The notes below the pieces were generated by a model. That model ran no database searches. It was not told the origin of the DNA and saw only the letters and a program-made list of their open reading frames with translations. 64,000 nt of DNA from Enterobacter quasihormaechei (GTDB lineage Bacteria; Pseudomonadota; Gammaproteobacteria; Enterobacterales; Enterobacteriaceae), in NCBI RefSeq assembly GCF_004331385.1, contig NZ_SJON01000007.1, forward strand, positions 1 through 64,000, written 5' to 3'. This document shows, one piece after another, positions 41,592 through 51,023 of the stretch. The translations under genes were made by a program, and so were the position numbers. How positions within the stretch are numbered: the stretch's first letter is position 1; every line of letters starts with the position of its first letter.

Positions 41592-43309
41592 GCCAGGCAC
41601 TCTCCGGTAGGTTGCAGGATGATAATCAGGCGGTTAAACAGATAAATGTCGGTGTAGAGCGCAAAAAAACGACTCAGCATCTCACCAAACAGGCAGATGT
41701 CGCCGCGTCCGGCAAAGCCGTGGCTGTCCAGCGTCACCTCAATCTGCACGCCACGCACCAGGTAGCCCTGCTCAAAGCGTTCGGTTTCACTGTGCTTCAC
41801 GTCAATGATGGCTTCCAGACGACGGCGGTTCATCTCGCTGTCGGTCCATTCATACAACGCCAGGGTACCGCGCAGCACGTCGGCATTATCCATCATCGAC
41901 AGAAATCCGCTGCCAAGGTGACTCAGCACGCGCCAGTGGAAACGGTCCTGCGCCGGTGGGTAACATGGCAGCGTCGGCGCACACAGGTTGCGCACGGCGA
42001 TGCTAACCGAGGTGGTTTTCATCACCGTATCAAGCACGGCGCTTTGCAGCGCACGTCGTGGCAGTTGACCGTTTGTGCCGGTGAGCGTTAACGACAGGCT
42101 TTCGTCTTCCGGGACGGTATGGTTGTCAAATGCTTCGCCTCCAAGAATGAGCCAGGTGTTATGCAGGCCGGACGGACCGCGGCGCACGCGGGTGTGGTAG
42201 TAATATTCCGGTGCTTCATGACGCATCATTCCTCCCTTATGACGGAAGCTCGAAAACGGCACGTAGGTATGCTGACTCGACGACATCACCGAATCCACGG
42301 TATATATCTCGGTATGGCCATCCTGCACGCGCATCGGGCGCAGCATGTATTCGGTTTGCAGAGAATTGAGCGTCAGCGGATCGGATTCCAGCGGGAACAG
42401 GTTAATGACCGGCACGCAATTCAGGCGCAGGTGCTTTTCGGTAAAGCTGAAGTCATGCTCCCAGCGTTCCGCCAGCACCACGTCGATTTCAAACCAAGGA
42501 AGCTCAGAAGGAAAGATCACGGCCTCCAGCCCGCGCAGCCCCATGAACATAAATTTCTCGCGGAAGGTGAAATACTCCAGCAGCAACTGGTAACCGCTGA
42601 AACTGCTCTCACCCTTCGGCCAAAGTCTGTCATCATCACCAAATCCCAGTGCGGTGAAATACCCGTCCAGCGGACTTCTGTCTACGTCACCCGGCATGCG
42701 CAGCCACAGACGCGCAGTATCCATGGTAAAAGCTTCATGCATAGCGCAGGCCAGCGGTGCGTCGGCATTGAAATAGAACGGGATTTGGCTGAGGTCGACA
42801 CAGCTCCAGTCGGCAAGATTGCTACAACTAAAGCGCAGGCTGATGACCGAGCGCCCGTCAGGGTCAGTCGAGAGGCGGGCATGCTCCAGCGCCAAAGGCT
42901 GAACGGTTATCTCTTTAGTTGTGGTGTAGCGACAACGCGTCCCTTTTTCACCGATTGGCCGCGAATTGACCTCGAAACCTCTGGCAATACGCATCGGTTC
43001 TTTCATCTCACGCCAGACAGGAGTGAACTCCACCACCGACATCGAGGGAATGGTGCGCAGATAATGCGGCCACAACAAGCTGACCAGCCCTTCGGTCAGT
43101 TCCGGCAGGTCGTCGTCAAGCTTCTCGCGCAGACGGCCCATCAGGAAGGCAAAGCCCTCGAACAGGCGCTCCACGTACGGGTCGCGTGCGCCCGCTTTAT
43201 CGAGATTGAGCATTGCCGCCTGCTCGGGATGAGCACGGGCGAATTCCTCACCGGCTTCAAGCAGGTAGCGCATTTCAGCGTCGTAGTAACGCAGGGTTAA
43301 ATCGTCCAT
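41555..43309 (-). CDS. tssF: TssF, T6SS baseplate component
   Basis: A 584-residue TssF/VasA-family protein. It starts MDDLTLRYYDAEMRYLLEAG and has the conserved KAGARDPYVERLFEGFAFLM and LPELTEGLVSLLWPHYLRTI, plus the C-terminal GRGDICLFGEMLSRFFALYT. It is the main structural protein of the baseplate wedge and contacts VgrG and TssK. AGG lies five bases before the ATG. Gene order tssA-tssF-tssG-tssJ-tssE is typical of Enterobacter clusters. Confidence 0.95.
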   Translation of the reverse strand: MDDLTLRYYDAEMRYLLEAGEEFARAHPEQAAMLNLDKAGARDPYVERLFEGFAFLMGRLREKLDDDLPELTEGLVSLLWPHYLRTIPSMSVVEFTPVWREMKEPMRIARGFEVNSRPIGEKGTRCRYTTTKEITVQPLALEHARLSTDPDGRSVISLRFSCSNLADWSCVDLSQIPFYFNADAPLACAMHEAFTMDTARLWLRMPGDVDRSPLDGYFTALGFGDDDRLWPKGESSFSGYQLLLEYFTFREKFMFMGLRGLEAVIFPSELPWFEIDVVLAERWEHDFSFTEKHLRLNCVPVINLFPLESDPLTLNSLQTEYMLRPMRVQDGHTEIYTVDSVMSSSQHTYVPFSSFRHKGGMMRHEAPEYYYHTRVRRGPSGLHNTWLILGGEAFDNHTVPEDESLSLTLTGTNGQLPRRALQSAVLDTVMKTTSVSIAVRNLCAPTLPCYPPAQDRFHWRVLSHLGSGFLSMMDNADVLRGTLALYEWTDSEMNRRRLEAIIDVKHSETERFEQGYLVRGVQIEVTLDSHGFAGRGDICLFGEMLSRFFALYTDIYLFNRLIIILQPTGECLAWEEKHNRRIPG

Positions 43310-43351
43310 AAAAACCTGAGTATGTGTATATTAAATGTATGCCCTATGTTC

Positions 43352-44953
43352 TTACACGCAAAGCACCGCACTGCCGGCCGGGTCAAGTGCAATCAGACCG
43401 GCCAGAAGCTGATCCATCTCTGGCTGAAGCCGCGATTTATCAGTCTCACTGCGGGCAGCTTTCATGCGCAGCAGCCTGAGACGTCGCGATTTCACTTCAA
43501 ACAATAGCGCCGGCGTCCACTGCGTGAGGGTGATGGACTGTGCTGCACCGTCAAGTTCACCCAGCAGATGAAGGGCTAGTTCATTTTTACCTTTTTGCTC
43601 TGCCACACGTGCCATCAGCAGACGCAGTAACCATTTGTCTTTTGTAGAGTCCATACCCGGGCGCGTCTGAATCCAATGGAGTGTGGCCTCCAGTCCATCG
43701 GTGTCTGCTTTCTCCAGCGCTTCCGGCTCAAGGGCCAGAATATCGTTGTTCGTCTCACTGACAGTAGTGACCGGCTCATTCCGCCAACTAGACATTTGGT
43801 CCATCACACTCTGGTTTATCCAGTTCAGCGTGATTTCATCGGCAAACGGTGTGCCGTCGTTAAAGGCCAGCGTTTCAAGACCGCAGAGACGCAGCAGCAG
43901 CCCTTTCAGATCAGCGGTGATGATATCGGCCAGCACTTCCTGGCCCGACTTGATCAGGGCCTGATGGATGTACCACTGCAAATCCAGCCAGAGATGATTG
44001 GCACCACGTGAGAAAGTGCTGTCCGCCTGCTCAAGTATCTCCATCCAACTTTGCTGCAAGTACAAACGCTTTAGCATCGCCCGCTGGTCAGCCCGCGGCG
44101 GTTCAATGCGCGTTTTCCCTTCGGCGTCCGGTGCAGGGATAGTTTTCAGCGTGTCGTGACGAAGACTTTTCATCAGCCGGTGCGCGGCAAGCCAGCCATC
44201 AGGTTGCTCACGCAGATATCTCGTGAGGGTTCGTGCCTGAGCCAGCAAATCCTGACCGGACGTGATGCGGTTCAGTAATGGCGTATCCTGTTCTGTTGTG
44301 TAAGATGCTGACTTAGCGCGTGACTGATTGCTGGCATTCTGCGGTATTACAGCATCGAGACCACCGGCTTTCATCAGGCGGGATCCCAGCGCGCTGTACA
44401 GGGCACTGAGATCTGGACGCGACGCTTCTGACTCAGTTTCCAGACTGTCCTGGATGAGCAGCAGCGCACCTGTCGTACGGAGGGCATCGTCGCGTACCAC
44501 TTCCGGCCAGAGCAACAGACTGTCAAGCAGACGAGAGCCTGCGATCCACTCCAGCGCCGGTTTGCGGCTTCTCTCGCGCTGTGGATGGAGTCGCGTTCCA
44601 TAGCACTTTAGCAATCCTGCCAGTAGCTCAAGCCCCTCAGCAAAACCGGTTTCACCGTCCTGGTGCAGGCGCGCCCAGCAGTAGTAAGTCGCAACCCGGA
44701 CATCTTTGGCGACAGTGGTCAGCAACTTTTCAGCCAGCTGGCAAATTAGCCCGGTATCAATCCCGGAAAGTTTATTGACCTCCTCCCGGATACGCTGAAA
44801 ATCATCGTCATAACCCGGGTCTTCTCCTGTAGGACTGGTATCACTGACCGGAGCAAGCCAGAGTTTCCAGCTTTCGGTACGTGACCGCGCCTGCTGTCGC
44901 AGCAGGGTTTCATCCACCTGACAGGCAATGATCAGATTCTGCAAAGAGTCCAT
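43352..44953 (-). CDS. tssA: TssA, T6SS cap/priming protein
   Basis: A 533-residue TssA. It has an N-terminal ImpA_N domain (APVSDTSPTGEDPGYDDDFQ, then AKDVRVATYYCWARLHQDGE) and a long helical C-terminal half of the VasJ type, with no membrane helix. TssA binds the baseplate and caps the distal end of the polymerising sheath. Its start codon shares one base with the tssM stop (TAATG), which gives strict translational coupling. Length and C-terminus distinguish it from the membrane-anchored VasL-like protein nearby. Confidence 0.9.
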   Translation of the reverse strand: MDSLQNLIIACQVDETLLRQQARSRTESWKLWLAPVSDTSPTGEDPGYDDDFQRIREEVNKLSGIDTGLICQLAEKLLTTVAKDVRVATYYCWARLHQDGETGFAEGLELLAGLLKCYGTRLHPQRERSRKPALEWIAGSRLLDSLLLWPEVVRDDALRTTGALLLIQDSLETESEASRPDLSALYSALGSRLMKAGGLDAVIPQNASNQSRAKSASYTTEQDTPLLNRITSGQDLLAQARTLTRYLREQPDGWLAAHRLMKSLRHDTLKTIPAPDAEGKTRIEPPRADQRAMLKRLYLQQSWMEILEQADSTFSRGANHLWLDLQWYIHQALIKSGQEVLADIITADLKGLLLRLCGLETLAFNDGTPFADEITLNWINQSVMDQMSSWRNEPVTTVSETNNDILALEPEALEKADTDGLEATLHWIQTRPGMDSTKDKWLLRLLMARVAEQKGKNELALHLLGELDGAAQSITLTQWTPALLFEVKSRRLRLLRMKAARSETDKSRLQPEMDQLLAGLIALDPAGSAVLCV

Positions 44954-47900
44954 TATTCGATTCCGTCCATGTCACTGTTTTCTGTGTTATTCATCAGAGC
45001 CTGCACCATAGCCACACTGTCGACACTGAATATCTGATCCGGCAGCGTGAAGCCACGCAACGCCAGTAGCTCAAGCGGGCCGCGGCCCAGCTGTGAGCGC
45101 AGTACCCACTGTAAGGTGCGACCATCAGGCGCGGTAAAACTCATCATCCACTGACTGCGGTCAAGCTGCTGGCGCTTACTCTGATCCAGCCAGCGAATAA
45201 AGCCCCAGGTTCCGCTGAAATCCCCGAAAAGACGCGCACCGGCGTTAACCGTGGTCCATGTCAGCATGGTTCCTGGCTTGTACGTGTCACCAGGCCAGCG
45301 GAAGGACTGCCAGTCAGCTATCTGGTTGAAATAATGTAGCCTTTGTCCATCAATAGTCAGTTGCGTTTCCACCACCTGTGGTACCGGACGCGCCTGTAAC
45401 TCAAAGGTGATGCCCTGGCTACCGTCGGTAAAGAGAATGTCCGACAGCTGGGTCAGTTGGTTAATGGCTCGCAAGAAGGCTGGGTTAAAACTCAGCCCCT
45501 GACTGTTGACCTTATCCGGCACCCACTGGCTGCCCTCCTTGTGCAGTACACCACCGAGCTCTGTTGTCAGGAAGCGCTCAATACGTCCGCTGTCCTTGCG
45601 CACAAATTCAGCCAGCATCGGCAGGGAGGCATCACTTTTGCTCACGGCAAACGGGAAACGTCCGTCAAAAGCGGTGTGCCAGTTCGCCACTACGGAACGG
45701 CTCCATTTGTCATTCAGACTCGCTGCCGACGGCTGAAGCACGGTCTCCCAGGCCTGGGTCAGCGGCTGCACAAACATCGTGTTGCCAAAACCGCTCCACT
45801 CTTCTCCAAGGCTTGCCGAAATTAGGCTGCCGTACTGCTGGGTGTCGGTAAGGTCCACGCTTTTGCCCTGGAACACGGTCTGCGCCAGGGTCTGCATCAT
45901 TTCCTGAGGGTCAGTGGCGCTGGCTACCTGTTGCAAACGCAGACGCACCCGGGTGATGCGTGTCAGATACGTCTGTAGGCTCAGTGAGTTATCAGCTGAC
46001 AGGACATTTCCGCCTGTGTTTTTACCCATCAGCATCAACAACGGCCCAAAGGTTTCATCCAATGGCCCCTGCGGGCCTGACGCTGACTGGTCAATCGCCG
46101 GTTTGTCCTGCCCTCCTACCAGGTCTTTAGCCGATTTGATGATGGAGTCCGAAAGTCCTTCACTCTTCTGGCCAGTCTGCCCCTGCCATGCGAGGGTATT
46201 CATCAGGGCAATCAGCGGCGACTGGCGGACGTCACTCATCAGCGTCAACTGGTCGGTGACGTCTGCAATATTGTCTGCCGGATTAAGTTGCAGGCTGTTA
46301 AGGAAGCTCAACCAGCTACCTGCAAAGTCCGTGAAATAACGTTGCGTCAGGCGAGCTTTCAAAGCTTCCGGCGACAGATCTGAGGAGTGCGATTTCCGGC
46401 TGTCACTCAGTACCCAGTCAATTTCTTCACGGCGTGAGCTTGCCGCTTTCTCAATGGCCTGCTGAATGCCTCCCTCCCATGCCTGGCGGGTGAACATGCC
46501 TGGCACCACCTCGTCTGTGTTAAACAGGCGACTGGCATCGGTACCGCCAGTCATGTCCTCAAGAGAAACATCGGCAAAATTACGACGAACGGATTTGAGC
46601 ATATTCTCGTACAGAGTACTTTCTGCGTTGCGCCGTCCAATTTGTTGCAACAGCACCTGTCGGCTCTGGCTGACCAGTTGCTCATCCGGTGTGATTTTCC
46701 ACTGTGTCTGTGCGGGTAGTTCGGTGATATAGAACGCCCACAAATCCGGCGCCAGGCTTTGCCACAGGCCGGCTGATATGCCCAACCGTATCGGCTGCAC
46801 GGTTTTCATAGTCTGCGAATAGAATGCACCATCGGCTTTATCAGGACGAGACATCATTAGCCAGGCTTTGAGCTGATCGTAACCCGATTTAGCCAACCGT
46901 ACCCGCTGGTCGCTGTTGGGGGCAGTATTCGACAGCGCGCTGAGCTTCTGCTTAAGGGCCTCATTTGCCGGGTCGCGTATCAGGCGGTTGTTTGCCACGC
47001 CGTACCAGGGCAGCATCGCATCAAGCAGCTGCTGATTATGGTCCAGGCCAAAGCGCTGATACCACGGCGCTCCGTCCTGGATACGGTGTTGCAGGCGGCC
47101 GGCATCATTGCGCAGAGTATGCAGGGCCGTCAGCTGGTAATCCGATACGGAAGGATGCTCCACCAGGGCATGCGCCTGCTGCGCAACAGAGACTATCTGT
47201 AAACGGTTAACCGCAAACGACAGCAGCGTCCCTGCCCCCCAGACACCAATGATGGCCATCAGGATCCAGGCAAGAGTCTGTTCCCACGCCATACCGACAC
47301 GGCGGCCACGTACGCGGGTGCAGTCTTCAACGATACCCTGCCAGGTCACCGGCAGCACCAGCGCATGGCGTTGCGATCCCGGGACATATTGCTCAGCGTC
47401 GACCGTTTTCGCTGACGCACCGGCAGATTTCCTCTTCGGCAGGCTGAACATCAACCCTCGTACAGGAACGCGCTGCTGAGACTCAAAGAGCCATGGCACC
47501 AGTTGCTGAGCCCAGCGGGCGATACCGCCATTTTTCAGGTGCTGGCCCAGGCGCAACAGGAAGTCGTGGCTGTTGTTTTCCGCGACCTGACTCATCCCCA
47601 GCGACCGTAGGGCCGGCAGCATCAGCTCCAGCTGGCGGATAACATCCTCTTCTGTTGCGCGTGGCGGAAAGCTTACGCCTACCGCCTGCTCAGGACGCGT
47701 ACCCTGCGACCAGTGACTGCTGCACAGTTGCCACAACCAGACCGGAGTGGAATAACGCAGCAATTCGCTGATTTTTTCCAGGCCGCGTAAATCGTTGTCG
47801 CTGATTTGTGTGGTTAGTTTAAGCGACTCCGGCAGTACACGGATAATACCGTCCAACGGACGACCGCGACGCAGCTTGCGCAACGCGGTGTATTTTTCGC

Positions 47901-48402
47901 GGTCAGGGTCTGCTGTCAGGCTACCGCCGTAAATCAGAACGGTGCAGTTGCCTTCAAGCCATTGTTGCTGTTGCAGGCCGGGTATCAGCTGTTCAATTGC
48001 GGCTTCATCACCTGTGATCAACAACAACCGGACTTTGCGACGCCAAAAGACTCTATAACGAAGATTAAGATGTTCTTTTAAATGTGTATAATCTGTGATG
48101 GTTGTCATCACATTAGGATTTGTTTTAGTTTCAGCCTCCGAGAAATCCGGTGGTAAATAAATGCGTTGTTTTTTTCTTTGCTTCCATCGCCAATAAAAAG
48201 GAGAGCAAACAGTGCCTAAAAATAAAAAACAAAATACACCACCCCACATAGACCAAATTTGGCGATTTGTCAGGCCATATTTAAGCAAGACATCCTGATT
48301 AATAAACAGCAAAAACGCAATTATACCAGCAAGGCCAATAATTAAAATAAAATACCCCCAAAATCCATAACGTGCCGACTGCAATTCCTTTTCCTGGGTC
48401 AT
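44953..48402 (-). CDS. tssM: TssM (IcmF), T6SS inner-membrane complex protein
   Basis: A 1149-residue IcmF-family protein. Two membrane helices lie near the N-terminus (GYFILIIGLAGIIAFLLF and MWGGVFCFLFLGTV) and a third near residue 395 (LAWILMAIIGVWGAGTLLSF). A large periplasmic region follows and ends in the TssJ-binding beta-domain (FGDFSGTWGFIRWLDQS). The cytoplasmic NTPase-like domain has LITGDEAAIEQLIPG where a Walker A is expected, so the P-loop is degenerate. The frame opens at 48429, but the ATG at 48402 overlaps the upstream stop as ATGA and is preferred. The first 110 or so codons are much richer in A+T than the rest. Confidence 0.93.
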   Translation of the reverse strand: MTQEKELQSARYGFWGYFILIIGLAGIIAFLLFINQDVLLKYGLTNRQIWSMWGGVFCFLFLGTVCSPFYWRWKQRKKQRIYLPPDFSEAETKTNPNVMTTITDYTHLKEHLNLRYRVFWRRKVRLLLITGDEAAIEQLIPGLQQQQWLEGNCTVLIYGGSLTADPDREKYTALRKLRRGRPLDGIIRVLPESLKLTTQISDNDLRGLEKISELLRYSTPVWLWQLCSSHWSQGTRPEQAVGVSFPPRATEEDVIRQLELMLPALRSLGMSQVAENNSHDFLLRLGQHLKNGGIARWAQQLVPWLFESQQRVPVRGLMFSLPKRKSAGASAKTVDAEQYVPGSQRHALVLPVTWQGIVEDCTRVRGRRVGMAWEQTLAWILMAIIGVWGAGTLLSFAVNRLQIVSVAQQAHALVEHPSVSDYQLTALHTLRNDAGRLQHRIQDGAPWYQRFGLDHNQQLLDAMLPWYGVANNRLIRDPANEALKQKLSALSNTAPNSDQRVRLAKSGYDQLKAWLMMSRPDKADGAFYSQTMKTVQPIRLGISAGLWQSLAPDLWAFYITELPAQTQWKITPDEQLVSQSRQVLLQQIGRRNAESTLYENMLKSVRRNFADVSLEDMTGGTDASRLFNTDEVVPGMFTRQAWEGGIQQAIEKAASSRREEIDWVLSDSRKSHSSDLSPEALKARLTQRYFTDFAGSWLSFLNSLQLNPADNIADVTDQLTLMSDVRQSPLIALMNTLAWQGQTGQKSEGLSDSIIKSAKDLVGGQDKPAIDQSASGPQGPLDETFGPLLMLMGKNTGGNVLSADNSLSLQTYLTRITRVRLRLQQVASATDPQEMMQTLAQTVFQGKSVDLTDTQQYGSLISASLGEEWSGFGNTMFVQPLTQAWETVLQPSAASLNDKWSRSVVANWHTAFDGRFPFAVSKSDASLPMLAEFVRKDSGRIERFLTTELGGVLHKEGSQWVPDKVNSQGLSFNPAFLRAINQLTQLSDILFTDGSQGITFELQARPVPQVVETQLTIDGQRLHYFNQIADWQSFRWPGDTYKPGTMLTWTTVNAGARLFGDFSGTWGFIRWLDQSKRQQLDRSQWMMSFTAPDGRTLQWVLRSQLGRGPLELLALRGFTLPDQIFSVDSVAMVQALMNNTENSDMDGIE

Positions 48403-49520
48403 AAGTAATGTTTCCGAGTAATCAAACAAAGCAGCCTAGACTGAGGTGATGCCTGGATAATTAACAATTGGTTAGCTTCAGTCTTTTGAGCCGCGTCAAC
48501 CAACAGTGCGAGTGAAACAGGGAATGTCATTTCACCGGGAGGACCAAAAGAAAAATCAATTAAATGAAAAGGATGTTTTTCTGGAAGTTTCCACTGATAT
48601 CGTTCAGCATACTGCATCAATCTTGAAATAATATCAGCAGGTATACCAGAAAGCCAGACATGACGTACATCACGCTTATCAATTCGATTATATTCAAAAA
48701 GCATGTCTAAAGCTTTTTCAAGGTTATCATTATCCAGATGCATAACACGGCCTAATCCGGCAAGTACCGGTACAGCATGTTGTCTGGAAAAAGTCGAAGA
48801 TGATATAAGCTGAGCAGAGACCATTTCACTGGATTGTTTCGGTATACCAGTCAACCAGCATTGGAAGCTAAGAACCAATATCAAACCATCAAAATTAACA
48901 TTGTCGTGAAATTTTTCAATACACTCAACGGAACAATTCACTTCAGGAAGTAAATCCCATTGTGAAAGAATTATCTGGCTTACATTAATTTTGTCCCAAC
49001 CGGAGGGTTGTAATACATAAACAGTATGCAAATATTTCCGATAACCCGGATACTGTTGCTCCAACTGTTTGTCGATCATTTCAGACAAAAGACGGATGGA
49101 ACCCCAGGAATGTGACAGCTGTCTGACTTTATCCGGATAGGCTGGAATATCGGACAAAGGCCCAAGCAAACTCTCAGCCCCTTTGTCCTCAGGAGTAAGA
49201 ATAACATTTCCAACCACTGACAACTGTTGTCGGCTCCAATGCTGCCATAATGCCTTAGTTCGATCAGTTTCCTCTTTCCAGGCAGAAAGAGCAATGCTTG
49301 ACTGTTCATAACGGTTTATCGCTGCTCCAAAAAGACATAACCATATGAAAAACGCTGGGAGCAGAAGAAGAAATACTATTTTCTTATATTCTTCAGCCCC
49401 CCAAAAAGAAAAGCCTAAAACAGCACAAATCAACAACTTAGAAATAAGAACAATCCCCCATCGCTTGTATGACAAGTTGGCAATTGTACTTTTTTCGGGT
49501 ACTTTGGGGATAGGCCACAT
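48399..49520 (-). CDS. Unnamed T6SS membrane protein, possibly a TssM N-terminal paralogue
   Basis: A 373-residue protein not recognised as a named family. Two close membrane helices (GIVLISKLLICAVLGFSFWG, about residues 22-41, and KIVFLLLLPAFFIWLCLFGA, about 47-66) precede a cytoplasmic domain of about 300 residues. The helix pair and the following DGLILVLSFQCWLTGIP and VWLSGIPADIISRLMQYAE segments recall the N-terminal and NTPase-like region of TssM. It starts 4 bases after the PAAR gene and overlaps tssM by ATGA, so it is co-produced with both. The alternative upstream frame start at 49601 overlaps the PAAR gene and is unlikely. A+T-rich. Confidence 0.75.
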   Translation of the reverse strand: MWPIPKVPEKSTIANLSYKRWGIVLISKLLICAVLGFSFWGAEEYKKIVFLLLLPAFFIWLCLFGAAINRYEQSSIALSAWKEETDRTKALWQHWSRQQLSVVGNVILTPEDKGAESLLGPLSDIPAYPDKVRQLSHSWGSIRLLSEMIDKQLEQQYPGYRKYLHTVYVLQPSGWDKINVSQIILSQWDLLPEVNCSVECIEKFHDNVNFDGLILVLSFQCWLTGIPKQSSEMVSAQLISSSTFSRQHAVPVLAGLGRVMHLDNDNLEKALDMLFEYNRIDKRDVRHVWLSGIPADIISRLMQYAERYQWKLPEKHPFHLIDFSFGPPGEMTFPVSLALLVDAAQKTEANQLLIIQASPQSRLLCLITRKHYL

Positions 49521-49524
49521 AATA

Positions 49525-49785
49525 TTAAGACTCAATAGTATTTTCAATGTGAGAACTAATGACTTTACATCCACAGGCACAAGCACAGTTATTAACAACA
49601 ACGTTTAGCCCATTTTCTGATGCTCTTGGATGTCCTTCTTTTATCGGATTGACTCCGTGTATCGGACAAGAAACTAAATCACCAACAAGGGCAACCTGAA
49701 TACCATTGATAAACATTGTCGACGACGCGGTAATAACCTTTCCACCATGAGTAGTATCATCACCCAGACAAACAATTCCAGACAT
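49525..49785 (-). CDS. PAAR-domain T6SS spike tip protein
   Basis: An 86-residue PAAR protein. The family pattern is visible as GDDTTHGGKVITASSTMFIN (N-terminal PAAR repeat with metal-binding His13), then VALVGDLVSCPIHGVNPI and the Cys-rich end NNCACACGCKVI. PAAR proteins fold into a cone with one zinc that caps the VgrG trimer. There is no toxic C-terminal extension. It lies between the immunity gene and tssM and probably serves the VgrG and lipase encoded upstream. Confidence 0.92.
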   Translation of the reverse strand: MSGIVCLGDDTTHGGKVITASSTMFINGIQVALVGDLVSCPIHGVNPIKEGHPRASENGLNVVVNNCACACGCKVISSHIENTIES

Positions 49786-49892
49786 ATCACCCTCTTTTAA
49801 AATGAATTAGCTTAAATAAGATGACTTGCTACAAAAACATCATTTCATTATTATCGATATGTTTTTAATTTCCGCCGTGTGAAAATTTATAC

Positions 49893-51023
49893 TCAAAACG
49901 CGCCGGGACGCACGCGTACGCTACGGCTGATCGTGTCCCAGAAGGCGATAATTTCCTCCTTGCTGTAGGAGGTTGGCGGCATGCGTTGATTATCAAGGGT
50001 TAGTATAAAACCCGGAGTCTTATAACTGGCCGTCATTTCATTAATATACATTTCAAAATTATATCGTGGTTCATCGTTATCTTCCTGCAAGCCCGTTGCC
50101 AGAAACTCCTGGACCTGTAGTCCGTTAACACTAAAGGCCCCTTTTCGTTCTATGCCGCCCCGTGAACGGGAAATATTGCTTGTTATTTCTTCCATTCTGT
50201 CCAGCACCGTATTTTCTTCACGCGTAAAGTTATCAGTGGAAAGCGCAACGCGTATATTGTCGAAAGTACTACTGATAAGCCCTATGTTAATATCCTCCTG
50301 ATCCCTTGCCGTCGGGTCGGTGGAAATAAACGCATGGGTGATACAGGAACCTGGTTTCGTCGGAATGACGTCATTATCCCTGCCGCTAATTCTCGCCATC
50401 AGCGACTGCATCTGGCTGACGTCACTTGCGACATAATTTTGAATTGGATCGCCATTTCGTTGTCTTTCATAACGTGAAGCTGAATCATTGACCGTTTGCT
50501 TCTGAAATTTGATAACCACACCATTGGTATAAATATATCCTTCCAGGATGCGCATTGCGTCCGCAGCACCTCCGTTTTCATTCCGTTCAAAAATAACACC
50601 ATCCATACCGGTGGGTAACGGCCAGACTTTTTTTAAAAACGGCATATCCTGGGCGTCTATGGTTTTACTGTTTTGTAGCGCCTTCTCACGTAATGTGATT
50701 AACTGCACAAAACCGGGGTGATACATTTTCTTTGTCGCCAGGTAGGTTTTATATATATCCTCAGGCCTTGAAATCACCGCCGCCCAGATATTGTTATCCA
50801 GCGGTGCAGCGTCATTATAAGCCGTAAAGGAGGATGGCAGGTCGAGCATATAGCGCCCGACGCAGTAAGGTTTCATTTCAGCGTTTATCTTCTTCATGGC
50901 TACCTGCTGTGATGACGTCAGTGTCTGCGGTGATGGATTGTAAGGGCGAAAATACTGATACAACCCATATCCCGCTACGATGAAGGCGACCAGGAACATT
51001 GCTTTTTGTTTTATCTTATTCAT
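49893..51023 (-). CDS. tli: Tli4-family immunity protein for the adjacent lipase
   Basis: A 376-residue protein. A single N-terminal hydrophobic segment (AMFLVAFIVAGYGLYQYF, about residues 8-25) without a lipobox cysteine makes it a membrane-anchored periplasmic protein. The body resembles the Tli4 immunity family in two domains (KPYCVGRYMLDLPSSFTAYN near the N-terminus, PTSYSKEEIIAFWDTISRSV near the C-terminus). It directly follows tle, overlapping by 8 bases. The frame opens at TTG 51032, but the ATG at 51023 is preferred. An internal ATG at 50897 has AGGT seven bases upstream and could give a shorter cytosolic form. Family assignment is by recall. Confidence 0.83.
   Translation of the reverse strand: MNKIKQKAMFLVAFIVAGYGLYQYFRPYNPSPQTLTSSQQVAMKKINAEMKPYCVGRYMLDLPSSFTAYNDAAPLDNNIWAAVISRPEDIYKTYLATKKMYHPGFVQLITLREKALQNSKTIDAQDMPFLKKVWPLPTGMDGVIFERNENGGAADAMRILEGYIYTNGVVIKFQKQTVNDSASRYERQRNGDPIQNYVASDVSQMQSLMARISGRDNDVIPTKPGSCITHAFISTDPTARDQEDINIGLISSTFDNIRVALSTDNFTREENTVLDRMEEITSNISRSRGGIERKGAFSVNGLQVQEFLATGLQEDNDEPRYNFEMYINEMTASYKTPGFILTLDNQRMPPTSYSKEEIIAFWDTISRSVRVRPGAF

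Noticed and set aside
42119..43300. 393-codon plus-strand frame opposite tssF
   Set aside because: The opposite strand encodes full-length TssF with family motifs; this translation is His/Arg/Gln-rich shadow sequence.
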